From contig NC_090178.1 of assembly GCF_024679245.1 (NCBI RefSeq), positions 43,696,072 to 43,760,071 of the forward strand: 64,000 nucleotides of DNA, written 5' to 3'. Shown here piece after piece: positions 44,248-54,256 of the stretch; position 1 is the first letter of the stretch, and every line of letters begins with the position of its first letter. Source of the DNA: Pseudorasbora parva (lineage: Eukaryota > Chordata > Actinopteri > Cypriniformes > Gobionidae). Made by a program: the position numbers and the translations under genes. The notes under the pieces were generated by a model. The model worked only from the letters and a program-made list of their open reading frames with translations, searched no databases and had not been told where the DNA came from.

Positions 44248-44252
44248 GATGG

Positions 44253-45075
44253 TTAGCCTAAATGAAGTAAGCCTAAAATGGTTTGCTGGTTTTGTCTGGC
44301 TTCGGCTAGTCTTGCTGGTGTTCCAGATGAAAAGTCTTCAAAATCAAATTCTTCACCTCACAGTCGGTGGAAAAGAATAGTGACATGACTTAGGCAGAAA
44401 TCATGTCCATGGATGAGATTATTAACGTTACTGTAGTATGACGCAGAGCAGGACCGAGTGTTGAGGAGCTGAGCACGGCTGCTGGAGTGAACGCTAATGA
44501 GAGACGAGAGCGACACGGCTGGAAAGCAGTGGAGCTTTTATCATGCCACAGTCGCCGCTTCCAGTTCTTCCGCTCATGCGTATGAGGGGTAACGCAGCTC
44601 TGTTGATCATAGTAGATACATTTGAGTGTGTTGAAAATGATGTAGTAACGCTACACTGTGCATTCGCTGCAAGACACTTATTGCACACTGCAGTAAGGTA
44701 GTCGATCGTCCTTACTGCAGTGTGCAAAAAGGGTCTCATTAGGCATGGTAAAACATTGCGGTAAATCAAGAAACAATATTTTAAACAAGACTAAACATGA
44801 TGAAGCTACACTCCAATTTTTTTTTTAAATAATTTAAAAAAGAAACGTAAAAATAGGGCACAATGTACTGTATTAATTTTTTATGTTTCTGTATTGATTT
44901 TTTTAAATAGGTTTTTCACCTGTTTTTAGAATTTTGAACTTTATTGCATTCTCTGTTAGGTTTAACAGAAATGTCTGTAAAATTACACGTCACAAGTCAA
45001 CAAAATATTTAACACTGTTCTAGTGGTTTTTGGATATTTTAATCCAAAAAATGTACATTGTGTGCCTTTAACTGG
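44253..45075. other. Non-coding with a perfect 18-bp hairpin
   Basis: No coding feature. An exact inverted repeat occurs at 44681-44698 and 44710-44727 (ttgcacactgcagtaagg and its complement) with an 11-base spacer. The rest is unique or AT-rich. Confidence 0.5.
44681..44727. repeat. Perfect inverted repeat, 18-bp arms
   Basis: Arms ttgcacactgcagtaagg and ccttactgcagtgtgcaa are exact complements around the spacer tagtcgatcgt. Pairing does not extend beyond the arms. Confidence 0.95.
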
Positions 45076-45291
45076 AAAACTGTCACATGCCTATCCTGTC
45101 TTGTGTGCACATGTGGGTTTTGTGATGTCTAGCATGTGCTCCTGTCATTGTCATATCCCTCCCCCTTGGTATCTTATTAGTGTTGATTTCTCTCGCCTGT
45201 TCCCTCTTGATTTCTTCCCTTTATAAGCTCCTTGTGTTTGTCAGTCTGTGTTGGATCCTTGTTTCATGTCTGCGTCTCCCGTCCTCCCCGT

Positions 45292-45470
45292 TGTTTTATG
45301 TGTCTTTTTTCTATAAAATAAAGACAGACATCTCACACTAACTTGACTCTTCTTTAATAAACTTGTGAGCCCTATACACACATTCTTTACATGTGGTTAC
45401 CCCGGGTGTGCACCCTCTTCTCTGGGCCCCCTCTCCAACAGAACATACAACAATAGTTCCTATTGTTACA
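45292..45470 (-). repeat. 3' LTR of the nested minus-strand element
   Basis: On the minus strand it runs TGTAACAATAGG to ATAAAACA. It carries a TTTATT block (AATAAA on the minus strand appears as ttaataaac on the plus copy side). Confidence 0.9.
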
Positions 45471-45720
45471 TCCTTTCACTTTTTTTTTTTTATATATATA
45501 AACACAACTCAATTTAAGGCACAAGGAAAGAACATTGTTTACTTATTACTCCTGTGTAGTAATTTAACATTTTCAATCTGACATTTTCATTTCTGACTTT
45601 CTTCTGTGCTTTTTTTTCTTTTTTCTAACTTGTGATATAGTCTTTTAAATATTGTGGTTTCCTTATAAGACGTCCTGCTTTTGTAACAACTGATGCTGGG
45701 AGGTCTGACTGTTGAGTGTT

Positions 45721-47114
45721 CTACATTCTTTTTTCCACAGCGCTACGGTGTGATTGAGCATCTGCAGTTTCTGCGTGTTTTGTATTGTCAGGATCAACAG
45801 TCTCTATTTGGTTGGAGACTCTGGGGGTCATTCCATGATCCCTTCGGAGATGTCTCCTGTTCCTTCTTATAACACCTCCAGAATCCAACTGGACACTGTA
45901 GGATCTCAAGTCGATGGGCTCCACCACTGTCCCCTTTCTCCAGATCTTATGAGGCTCCAATGGTTGTATTCTTACAGAGTCACCTTGTTTTAATGTGTCT
46001 AAGTCTTTGGCTGATCTGTTGTAGTATGTTTGTTGTCGTTGTTGATTTGTTGTCAATTCTCTCAATTAATTCTGGGTCTTTGGTTGCAGGAGGCTGGGTT
46101 TCGTGGGTAGAAGTGTCTTGGTGCGACGGCTAAGCAACCTCTGTGCTGGGCTGGTTGATAATCCGTGTGTTGACGTGTTTCTATGATCCAGGATTGCTAG
46201 GTATGGATCCTGTCTTGATATTTGTGCTTTAAACATCAGCCTCTTGGCAGTTTTGATTCTGCCTTGCCATTACTCTGAGGATAGCCAGGTGATGAAGTTT
46301 TGTGCAGGAATTCCCACTGGTGACTAAATTTCTTAAACTCGTGTGACGAAAACTGTGGGCCATTATCAGAGAAGACAATGTCTGGAATACCCTGATGGGC
46401 AAAGTGACATTTCAGCTTTCTTATTACAGTAGTGGATTTAGTGTCTGGCAGATAATCAATTTCCCAAAAATTGGAGTAGTAGTCTACTGTTATTAGATAG
46501 TCCTTGTTGTTGAAAGTAAACAGGTCCGTGCCTACCTTGGCCCAAGGTCTGTCAGGCATATCATGTGGACGTAGTGTCTCCTTTTGCTGGTTGCAGTCAA
46601 CGGCACGGCAGGTGTCACATTGCTGTACATGAGATTTGACCTGTTCGTTCATTCCTTGCCAGTACACACACTCTCTGGCCCTCCTAAGGCATCCTTCCAC
46701 ACCTAAATGAGAAGTGTGTATTCGTAGTGTTATTTCCCTCCAAAGCTGCTTAGGGATAACAGCTTGTTCGCCCCTGAAGACAATTCCATCCTGGTAGCTC
46801 AGCTCCTCTTGAAACTGGTAATAGTGACCTATTTCTTGTGGTGTGTCAGTTTTGTTTTTCGGCCAACCTTGTAATATGGCTTTGATCAGTGTCTGCAGAG
46901 TGTTGTCCTCTTTTGTTGCAGAACGGATTAACTGAAGTCGGCCTACTGAGATCGGTAGGTGTTGTGTCATGTTAATAGTCTCTAACTCTGCTTCAACCGA
47001 TCCAGTGGCCGTGCTTTCGGGCAGAAATGCTCTACTTAGCGTGTCTGCTAGCCACATCTCTGGCCCTGGAACATACACAACGTCCACATCATATTTTTGA
47101 AGTCTCAGCATCAT
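45721..47114 (-). pseudogene. Integrase of the nested element, broken
   Basis: The main frame (46236-47114) starts in the end of RNase H (VYVPGPEMWLADTLSR), then shows the HHCC zinc region (RIHTSHLGVEGCLRRAR and CDTCRA) and the core DDE blocks: GTDLF, VFSDNGPQFSSHEF and YPQSNGKAE. A second frame (45721-46065) has the C-terminal segment LKQGDSVRIQPLEPHKIWRKG. Frame changes separate the pieces, and no chromodomain is seen. Confidence 0.85.
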
Positions 47115-47191
47115 TCTTTGGAGTCTTTTAGGTGCACTCAGCAGTGGCTTTCGCAGGATGTTCTCTAAGGGTTTGTGATCGCTTTGTGCTG

Positions 47192-48463
47192 CTACTTTCC
47201 GCCCATATGTATAATGGTGGAACTTCTCCCAAACAGTAGAGCTAATAGCTCCTTCTCAATCTGTGCGTAGCCCCGTTCTGTCTGTGTTAATGCTCTGCTG
47301 GTGAATGCTACTGGTTTACCTCCTTGTAAGAGTGCTGCGCCAAGACCTCCATCTGAGGCATCACATTGGATGGTAAGCTCTTCATCAGGGTTGTAATACT
47401 TTAACACTGGTGCATTTGCGATTGTTTCTTTTATTTTACAGAATGCTTCTTCATGCTGCACGGACAATCTCCATTCACAGTCTTTGCGGGTTAGCTTTCT
47501 CAAGGCCTCACACTGGTCTGAAAGATGTGCACAAAACTTTGAGAGGTAATTCACCATCCCTAGTAGTCTCTGAACTCCTTTTACATCTGTTGGTTTTGGC
47601 ATGTGTTTTATCGCTCGAACTTTGTCTGGGTCTATTTTCAATCCCTCTGATGTCAGGAGGTGTCCGATGTACGAGACTTCTTTTTGTTTCAGTTTGAGCT
47701 TGTCAGCATTTAGCTTGATACCTTTCTCTCTGCACCGCGCTAAAAATGCTTTCAGTTTTTCATCATGGTCTCTCTCAGCTAATTCTTGTGTCTCTCCTTG
47801 CCCTGTAATGAGAACATCATCAGAAATAATATATATTCCTGGCAGGCCCTCTAGTGCAAATGTGAGCTTTCTCTGAAAGATTTCAGAGGCAGGACTTATG
47901 CCCATGGGCATACGCAGCCATCGATATCTTCCGAATGGTGAAGAGAATGTGGTGAGAAAGCTGGACTCTTCCTCCAGCTTGACATGCCAGAATCCACTTT
48001 TAACATCGCACACTGTAAACACCTTGGCTTTAGACAGTTCAGGGAGTATTTCATCTATAGTGGGTAGTGGGAAATGACTGCGCTTCAAAGCTCTGTTCAA
48101 GGGTCGTGGATCTATACATACTTTGAGTCTGCCGCTGGGCTTCTGTACGACCACCATATTACTAATCCAATTTGTACTCCTCTCTACTTGTGCAATGATT
48201 CCTCTCCTCTGAAGATCTTGAAGCTCGTCCTTCAATGGTTTCATCATGGACACTGGAACCCTTCTTTTTGGGAGCTGTACAGGTTTTACCGTGTTGTCAA
48301 TCTCAATTTTGTATTCTCCCTCTAGGCAGCAATCCCCCGTGAATACATCAGCATATTCAGTTTTTATCTGCTGTGCTGACCACTGGCCGGATGCAGGGTT
48401 TTCTGTTCTGACTATGCTGTCTATTGCAAGAATGTTCTCGTAATGCACTTTGATGAGCTTCAT
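47192..48463 (-). pseudogene. RT and RNase H of the nested element
   Basis: A 423-residue frame with RT blocks RLKVCIDPRPLNRALKR, FTVCDVKSGFWHVKL, RMPMGISPASEIFQRKL and the catalytic SDDVLI, then SYIGHLLTSEGLKI. RNase H begins LTIQCDASDGGLGAALL. The frame is lost soon after (near 47200), and the rest of RNase H is in another frame. The style is that of non-chromodomain gypsy elements of animals. Confidence 0.88.
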
Positions 48464-48499
48464 CGCTTCACTTGCTCTCTTTCCTATTAGTGGGACAGT

Positions 48500-49601
48500 T
48501 CAGCTGTTATCTACCACCTGGAATTCTAGCCTGTACAGTTTGTGGTTTCTCGGGTTTCTTAATTTCACTTTGCACTTTCCTAGTGGTCTCACTTTGCTTT
48601 GGTTGTACATTACTAGCACAGTCCTTGTGTCCTCCAGTTTTATATCTGGGCTCAGCAGATTAATAGGGATTACATTACAACTCGCTCCACTGTCAATTTG
48701 AAATTTCACAAGATCCTTTCCCAAAAGCATCCCTGCATACAGTTGTGTTTGCTTATCCTTGTCTTTCTTACTTTTGTTTATAGTCTCTGGGTTTGCTACA
48801 CCAACAGTGAGAATGTCCTCATACTCATCACTTTCCTGTTCAGTCACTTTATTTACTGATTTATGGTTTCCATGTCTCAGTTGGGCTCTACATTTAACTG
48901 CAAAGAGATTTGCCTTTCCACACTTTTTACATTTCTTACCAAATGCTGGGCATTTCTGTTTGTTCATTTCATGCTCTTTACCACAGAATCTGCACCTGAT
49001 CATAACACCGGGTTGATGTCGATCTTGACGTGCTTCTTGTCTGACGGCATGCACCTCTTCTACCGCTGCACCTGCTGCAATGGCTTTGCTGTTCTGCCGC
49101 GACAGCTCAGCTGCTCTGCATATACGTATGCACGTCTGTAATGATAAATCTTTCTCACGAAGAAGTCTCTCTCTCAGTCCTTCGTTATTAATTCCACACA
49201 CTATTCTGTCACGTATGAGTGAGTCTTTGATGTCTCCGAAATTGCATGTTTGAGCGAGCATTCGTAACTCTGTGACGTAATTATCGATCGACTGTTCAGC
49301 TCCCTGTCCTTTCGTGAAGAATCTGTAGCGTTCTACTGTCTCGTTTATACTGGAATTGCAGTGTTCATCAAACTTTTCAATAATATTTTTTACCGTTCGT
49401 GCATCCGCAGCTACAGTACATCGCTCATCAGAGTTTCCAGCAGTTCCCGACCGCTCTCGCCGATGAGGTAGTAGTCTTTTCCTCCGCGTCCGACATTGTC
49501 AGCTCCAGGTAGAGATTAAACTGGTCTCTCCAGGATTTCCAGGTCTTGGATAGATTGTCGGCGTCCATGCATAACGTTGATGGTGGCTTTAATCCATCCA
49601 T
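48500..49601 (-). pseudogene. Gag and protease of the nested element
   Basis: A start-like ATG at 49601 opens a gag-type N-terminus (KTWKSWRDQFNLYL), but the frame shifts near 49480. The frame at 48500-49261 continues with NEGLRERLLREKDLSL, two closely spaced cysteine-rich knuckles (CRFCGKEHEMNKQKC and CKKCG) and the protease motif QIDSGASCNVIP. It ends in a stop before the RT frame. Broken by at least two changes. Confidence 0.8.
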
Positions 49602-49695
49602 TGTGCAGCTCTGTTCACGTGCAGCTCTCCTCTCTAACTAAACTAACTCCTCTCTAACTTGTAAAACTAATCTAAAAGTGCCCACGCTGCCACCA

Positions 49696-50274
49696 TGTTT
49701 TATGTGTCTTTTTTCTATAAAATAAAGACAGACATCTCACACTAACTTGACTCTTCTTTAATAAACTTGTGAGCCCTATACACACATTCTTTACATGCGG
49801 GTACCCCGGGTGTGCACCCTCTTCTCTGGGCCCCCTCTACAACAGAACATACAACAATAGTTCCTACACTGTAAAACATTTGTGGTGGTTTTTGTTGGTT
49901 TAACTTAAAAAAAGTAAGTAACCTGGTTGCCTTAAAATTTTGAGTTTATTGAAATTAAAAATTTGAGTTGATACAATGAAGGACATTAGTTTAATAAATA
50001 GAAACTCAAAATATTATTGTTTCTGAACCACATAAAAAATGTGATAAATCATGAAAATAGCACAATTTGGCATGTTTCACTGCGTCATCAGAAATAACAC
50101 ACACATAATTACCCAAAATGCTTACAAAATCTTTTAATAATATTTTAATAAAGGCTGTCGAATCTCAAAAAATGTTCATTGCATTAACTCAAAATTTTAA
50201 TTTCAATGAACTCAAAATTTTAAGGCAACCAGGTAACTTTTTTTCTAATTAATTTTTTACAGTGTATTGTTACA
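49696..50274 (-). repeat. 5' LTR of the nested element, itself split by a MITE
   Basis: The parts 49696-49866 and 50265-50274 join to give the 179-bp LTR, with TA duplicated at the MITE junctions. Confidence 0.9.
49867..50264. mobile_element. Palindromic MITE, TA target, inside the LTR
   Basis: The ends are cactgtaaaac and its inverse tttacagtg, flanked by TA on both sides. Arms of about 100 bp pair: 'acctggttgccttaaaatttt' (about 49921) with 'aaaattttaaggcaaccaggt' (about 50215). A TA duplication suits Tc1/mariner-type mobilisation. Confidence 0.88.
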
Positions 50275-50445
50275 CCCGTGATTCTGTTTTGGTATGTTTT
50301 GAGTTTTTGTGTTATATTCTAATATGTGTTTTAGCCCCCTCGTGGGTGTTTGTTTTGTATTTGTTTTATTTTTGTAAATAAATATTCATTTTCCCTGCAC
50401 TTGAGTCCTCGCCCCTTCTACCATTGTCTGTGACGTAACAAAAAC

Positions 50446-52456
50446 AGATCAATGTCGTTCCAAAAAGTTACATTAGAGTAATAGAATAGAACAGAATAGA
50501 ATAGACATGATCTCCAGAGATAATGCACTACATTTTTTGTTTTATTTAATTGAAAAAGATATGGGGTTTAATAATAAAATATAAAACTGGAAATGAACAT
50601 TGTATTTAGTTTACCCTTGTCTGCCCTTCTGTGCAGCTGAATCCTGAAACAGATGGACACCAAATACACGTTTATTACATGCACATATTTATTATTTCGC
50701 AATTATTTGCATTTCAAATATTTACGGCTAGCTTGTGTCTAATTCTTTTTGTACATTAGATTTGTTGTGGATTCCTTCACTTCTTGCTCTCTGTTGATCT
50801 GAAAACATACCGTAGAGCCACCATCATGTGGAGAAAGGCCCGGCACAGACGCAGTTAATGCAGGACCGGAGAGGCTGTCGGTGGCATAATGGCAGAAGGG
50901 CAGTCCATCCGTAAATGTGTCTCCCTCTGGGTTCTGTCTTTCAGCCTACAGATTTAACATAATGTCATCCAACTTCCCTTCCACCAGAGGACACCATGCA
51001 CTGAGTACCAACTCTTTCTCTAATCAGTCCCATCATCATCTGCATGATGTTTCATGGTTGTATTATTAAGTATTGTGATGATTATTTATCATCAGTTGCT
51101 TGCTTTGTAAAACCAGTTATTTGCTGGAATGTCAGTGAAACAGATGATCAATTAATGAAAACACAAACTCTACAAGACTGGAACTGATCTTTCCAAAATA
51201 TATTTATTTACACTTGGGTGTTGTGTTTTTAAAAACTTATTATTACCAGTATCTCTTAAGGAAAAGGTTCATCCACCAGTTAGTATTTCTTACATCTTTT
51301 ACTCATATAATCTTTTATATATTGGTAATAATTCAAAATTCTATTCTTCATCTTTTTAGAAACACTTTATAGCAAGTTAGTGAAACATGCAAAAAAAATA
51401 TTTTACATATATAACATCAAAAAAGGGAAAAGAAATACAAAGAAAAATGTCATGTACTTTCAAAAGGCACAACGGTACAGTAATATAAAAACAAGCAAAG
51501 AAATACATGGGAGGCAACAAGTGACCAAATCATTTTTTGGCACAGGAAATGTAAAAATCAAAAAACAAAAATGGCCATACACCAAATGAGCCTGAATACA
51601 TTCAGTCAAACATGCAATCTTTATTTATCTGTAAATGTGTATCCTCCTGGAGAAGTTCAACACAAGGATATGTGTGTAGTGTATCTAATGCATTAAGCCA
51701 AGTTTTTTATTTAAAAATATATTTTGGGGCTAGAAACAATGTAGAACTCAGAGATTCTACATAAAAGTCCACTTTAAGATCAATTTAATGGATCCAATTC
51801 CTTTATAAATCTCTTGTGTAAACTCCAAAGTCCAGCTCCCAGTGATATCCAAGGCAAACATCAAGGTAGCCCTAGCCTCTAGTGTCTTCATGCAAATGGC
51901 AGATGCAATGGAAGAGAAAACCCTCAGTAAGGATCTAAAAACAATAAAAATATACTATGAAGCAACAAAATGACAAAAACGGCAACAAATGAAGGGAAAT
52001 GGAAATATACTTAGTATCAAAAACAGGTGCATACAATGCAAAAACAAACTATCATGTGAACGTATAATACACTACCTGGATGTCTAAGGATGTGGGCTGC
52101 TGATGAGCATCATTTATCTTGTGATCCAAGACCAAATGTGTGGCGTCATCAAGTCCATGTCTAGTAGCTGATGATATCTGAGGGGGGAGACGACATGACA
52201 AAAGACAAAAGACACACTATAAATGATGCAAGCACAACTATTATATGGCTGAATGCTGTCAAGGAAACATTTCTGACCCGTGCTGGCAATGATGAGCACA
52301 TTTTCAAAAATATATTATTTTTCATTATTTCATTCTCTTATAAAACAATGTATATGAATGATTTGTTGGAATCAGACAAAAAAATGACAGAGCTACACCT
52401 GTTTGAAGCCTGTTTGGTAATTACACCAAATTTGGCACATAGTGTCAAAACCCATA
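50446..52456. other. Non-coding flank, possibly the far end of the plectin 3' UTR
   Basis: No exon was seen. Minus-strand AATAAA signals occur at 51208-51203 and 51625-51620, which could end long plectin transcripts, but there is no proof that transcription reaches this far. A second dispersed 'ttacattagagta' sequence lies at 50470. Confidence 0.3.
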
Positions 52457-52457
52457 T

Positions 52458-52540
<83 letters not shown>
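52457..52540 (+). repeat. (GATA)n(GACA)n microsatellite
   Basis: About ten GATA units followed by about eleven GACA units without interruption. This compound is common in fish DNA. Confidence 0.97.
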
Positions 52541-52541
<1 letters not shown>

Positions 52542-52734
52542 AAAAAGTATTCCTTTCAGAAAACGTACAAATAAAGATACTTTTAGATGTTTATTGCTTT
52601 TTGAAGCATTGGGATTGCTAGACGAAGGCTAAATGAACAAATTTTTGTGAAAACCTCACTACTTAAATTTACATTTTTAAATTTAAATTCTACTTAAATT
52701 TGTATTTTTCACTTTTCCCGTAATTAGTCCGTAC

Positions 52735-53165
52735 GCATTTTGACCATAGACTGTAAAAAAAATAAAAAAAATAAAAAATGGACGTAGTGTCCGTGACATC
52801 ACCCGTAGGTTTCTCAGGAGCATTTTTGAAACCTAAAGCCAGCCATTGCCATTTTGGCAGAACGTCACTCCCAGATAACTGAAAATGGACAAAGAGGCGG
52901 GATGTGGGTGGAGCTGAGATGCCTGGTTCCTGAAACCACGCCCACCTAGCTTGACCATGGTGCCAATCCACCCGTCACTCAAGTGGCCATGCCCCTTACT
53001 TATGCAGAAATTTAAGGTTTTATATAATTCGGATAACGGATTAGTTATACAAAAATTGCAGTTAAAGTCACTTCTGAATTGGCTTCGAGAGACCGTGGGA
53101 GGTTGCCGCATGATTTTGACTCATTTTGCCAGCATGGGTCACATTTGGCATTCAGTTCATTAAAG
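52735..53165. repeat. Dispersed fish repeat ('atagactgtaaaaaa')
   Basis: The segment beginning gaccatagactgtaaaaaa and running through 'gtgtccgtgacatcaccc', 'gtggagctgagatgcc' and 'cgcccacctagcttgacc' has the style of a repeated element I recall from zebrafish DNA. Its class and right end are unknown. It would lie within the plectin 3' flank. Confidence 0.4.
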
Positions 53166-54256
53166 AAGCCGTTCAAGATTGTAGAAACATCATCTAGCTG
53201 TTTTAAAAAGTAAAGTGACAGAATAGAGTAAGAAAGGCTTTAAGACAATAAAGAAATTTAAGAAAGACAAATCAGTGTTGTTTTAAATTTAGTTCAACTT
53301 ACAAGTACTACATTTCATCCAGATGATATGAGTGAGGAATGGATCAGACACCTGAGACATCCGAAATCATCATTGGATAACACATCAGTGGAGGACAGAA
53401 ATGGAGGAATCTGGGCCTTGAGGACTCCTTAACTGTCAGTAAGGGGTAATGAGTTCTTTTACAAAGGACTTTGATGAGAGACTGGATCCAGTAAATGAAA
53501 AAATTGACTTTTATAACAGAAAACTCCAGTTTTAGAGGACATAAATATTGGCTTGTTGCACAAGGGGATTGCTTCTTCCTTTAGTGTTTATGCATAGTTA
53601 TAGTGTTTTTTACATTCCATTAAAACAAGCTGCAACTTGTATTTGCTCTAATATATCTGTATATTAAATACATAAAAATAACCACACTCTTTGTTAATCT
53701 AATCTCTTTTTTGTAAAACTTGGTATATTTTCTGGTACATTATTCTGAAATAAACCGAAGTATTAAAAAAGTTTTCTAAAATAATATGTAGAAATATAGA
53801 CAGAAGTAATATTAAATACAGTCAAATCTGAGTTGGATTTAAAACTAAAAATATCCAAAATGCTGAAAGTAATTTGCAGTATTTAAACACATCCTGACTT
53901 TAGATGCTGTATTTAAGTATAAAATAAGAAAATAAAAATACCACTTTCAAAATACACAAAATATCAATATAAACTGAAATATTCCTAAATGAAATAACTT
54001 GGACTATGATTAAAGCTAACCAGGTAATTAATAGTTCCTAAGCATCCAAACTACATAAAATGGGAACTTAACCATTGCCAGACAAAAAGATACTGGTAGT
54101 TTTTGGAATGCATTTTCCTATACTTTCCTATATTTTCCAAAAACATGCAAAGCGGAAAAAAAAAAAAAATGTTTAATTAATTTCTGTGTATTATGGAACT
54201 GTAGTGTATAGAGTCAGCATTGTTATTAAAGCTGCAGGACCACGTGGGGTTCAGCT
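53166..54256 (-). other. Plectin 3' UTR, extent unknown
   Basis: The sequence just downstream of the plectin stop is AT-rich. On the minus strand an ATTAAA lies within 90 bases of the stop (near 54172), with an AATAAA at 52595-52590 further on. Which one ends the mRNA cannot be read from the sequence. Confidence 0.5.

Larger units (their letters stand above)
39098..44252 (+). mobile_element. Full-length Ty3/gypsy chromovirus-type retrotransposon with target duplication
   Basis: Two 433-bp LTRs differ by one base (C at 39380, T at 44092) and are flanked by a perfect 5-bp duplication, gatgg (39098-39102 and 44248-44252). The interior holds gag, protease, RT, RNase H, integrase and a C-terminal chromodomain in Ty3/gypsy order. 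A purine tract (agggggaggggtac) precedes the 3' LTR. No TGG-type primer site follows the 5' LTR directly. The near-identity of the LTRs shows very recent insertion, even though the coding frame is broken at three points. Confidence 0.95.
45292..50274 (-). mobile_element. Gypsy-type LTR retrotransposon, nested, minus strand
   Basis: Two short LTRs (179 bp at 45292-45470, and 49696-50274 including a MITE) are flanked by the perfect duplication cccgt (45287-45291, 50275-50279). On the minus strand a primer-site-like TGGTGGCAGCGTGGGCAC abuts the 5' LTR at 49695, and an A-rich purine tract precedes the 3' LTR. The interior has gag, protease, RT/RNase H and integrase remnants. About three differences are visible between the LTRs. 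It is older than the chromovirus at 39-44 kb. Confidence 0.92.
45081..50440 (+). repeat. Solo LTR split by a later retrotransposon
   Basis: The LTR begins TGTCACATGCC at 45081 and ends GACGTAACA at 50440, flanked by the 5-bp duplication aaaac (45076-45080 and 50441-50445). Its left part is 45081-45291 and its right part starts at 50275. The 5 bases cccgt occur at both junctions because of the inserted element. The right part has an 'aaataaatattc' polyadenylation signal. LTR length without the insertion is about 372 bp. No interior of its own is present. Confidence 0.88.

Noticed and set aside
44681..44727. microRNA precursor
   Set aside because: The paired stem is only 18 bp and does not extend into flanking sequence, short of a usual precursor.
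52457..52540. Possible CRISPR-like short repeat array
   Set aside because: It is a plain tetranucleotide GATA/GACA microsatellite without spacers.
53166..53580. Extra coding exons between plectin and the rod gene
   Set aside because: No open frame with splice sites and plakin or spectrin character was seen; the sequence is more consistent with 3' UTR or flank.
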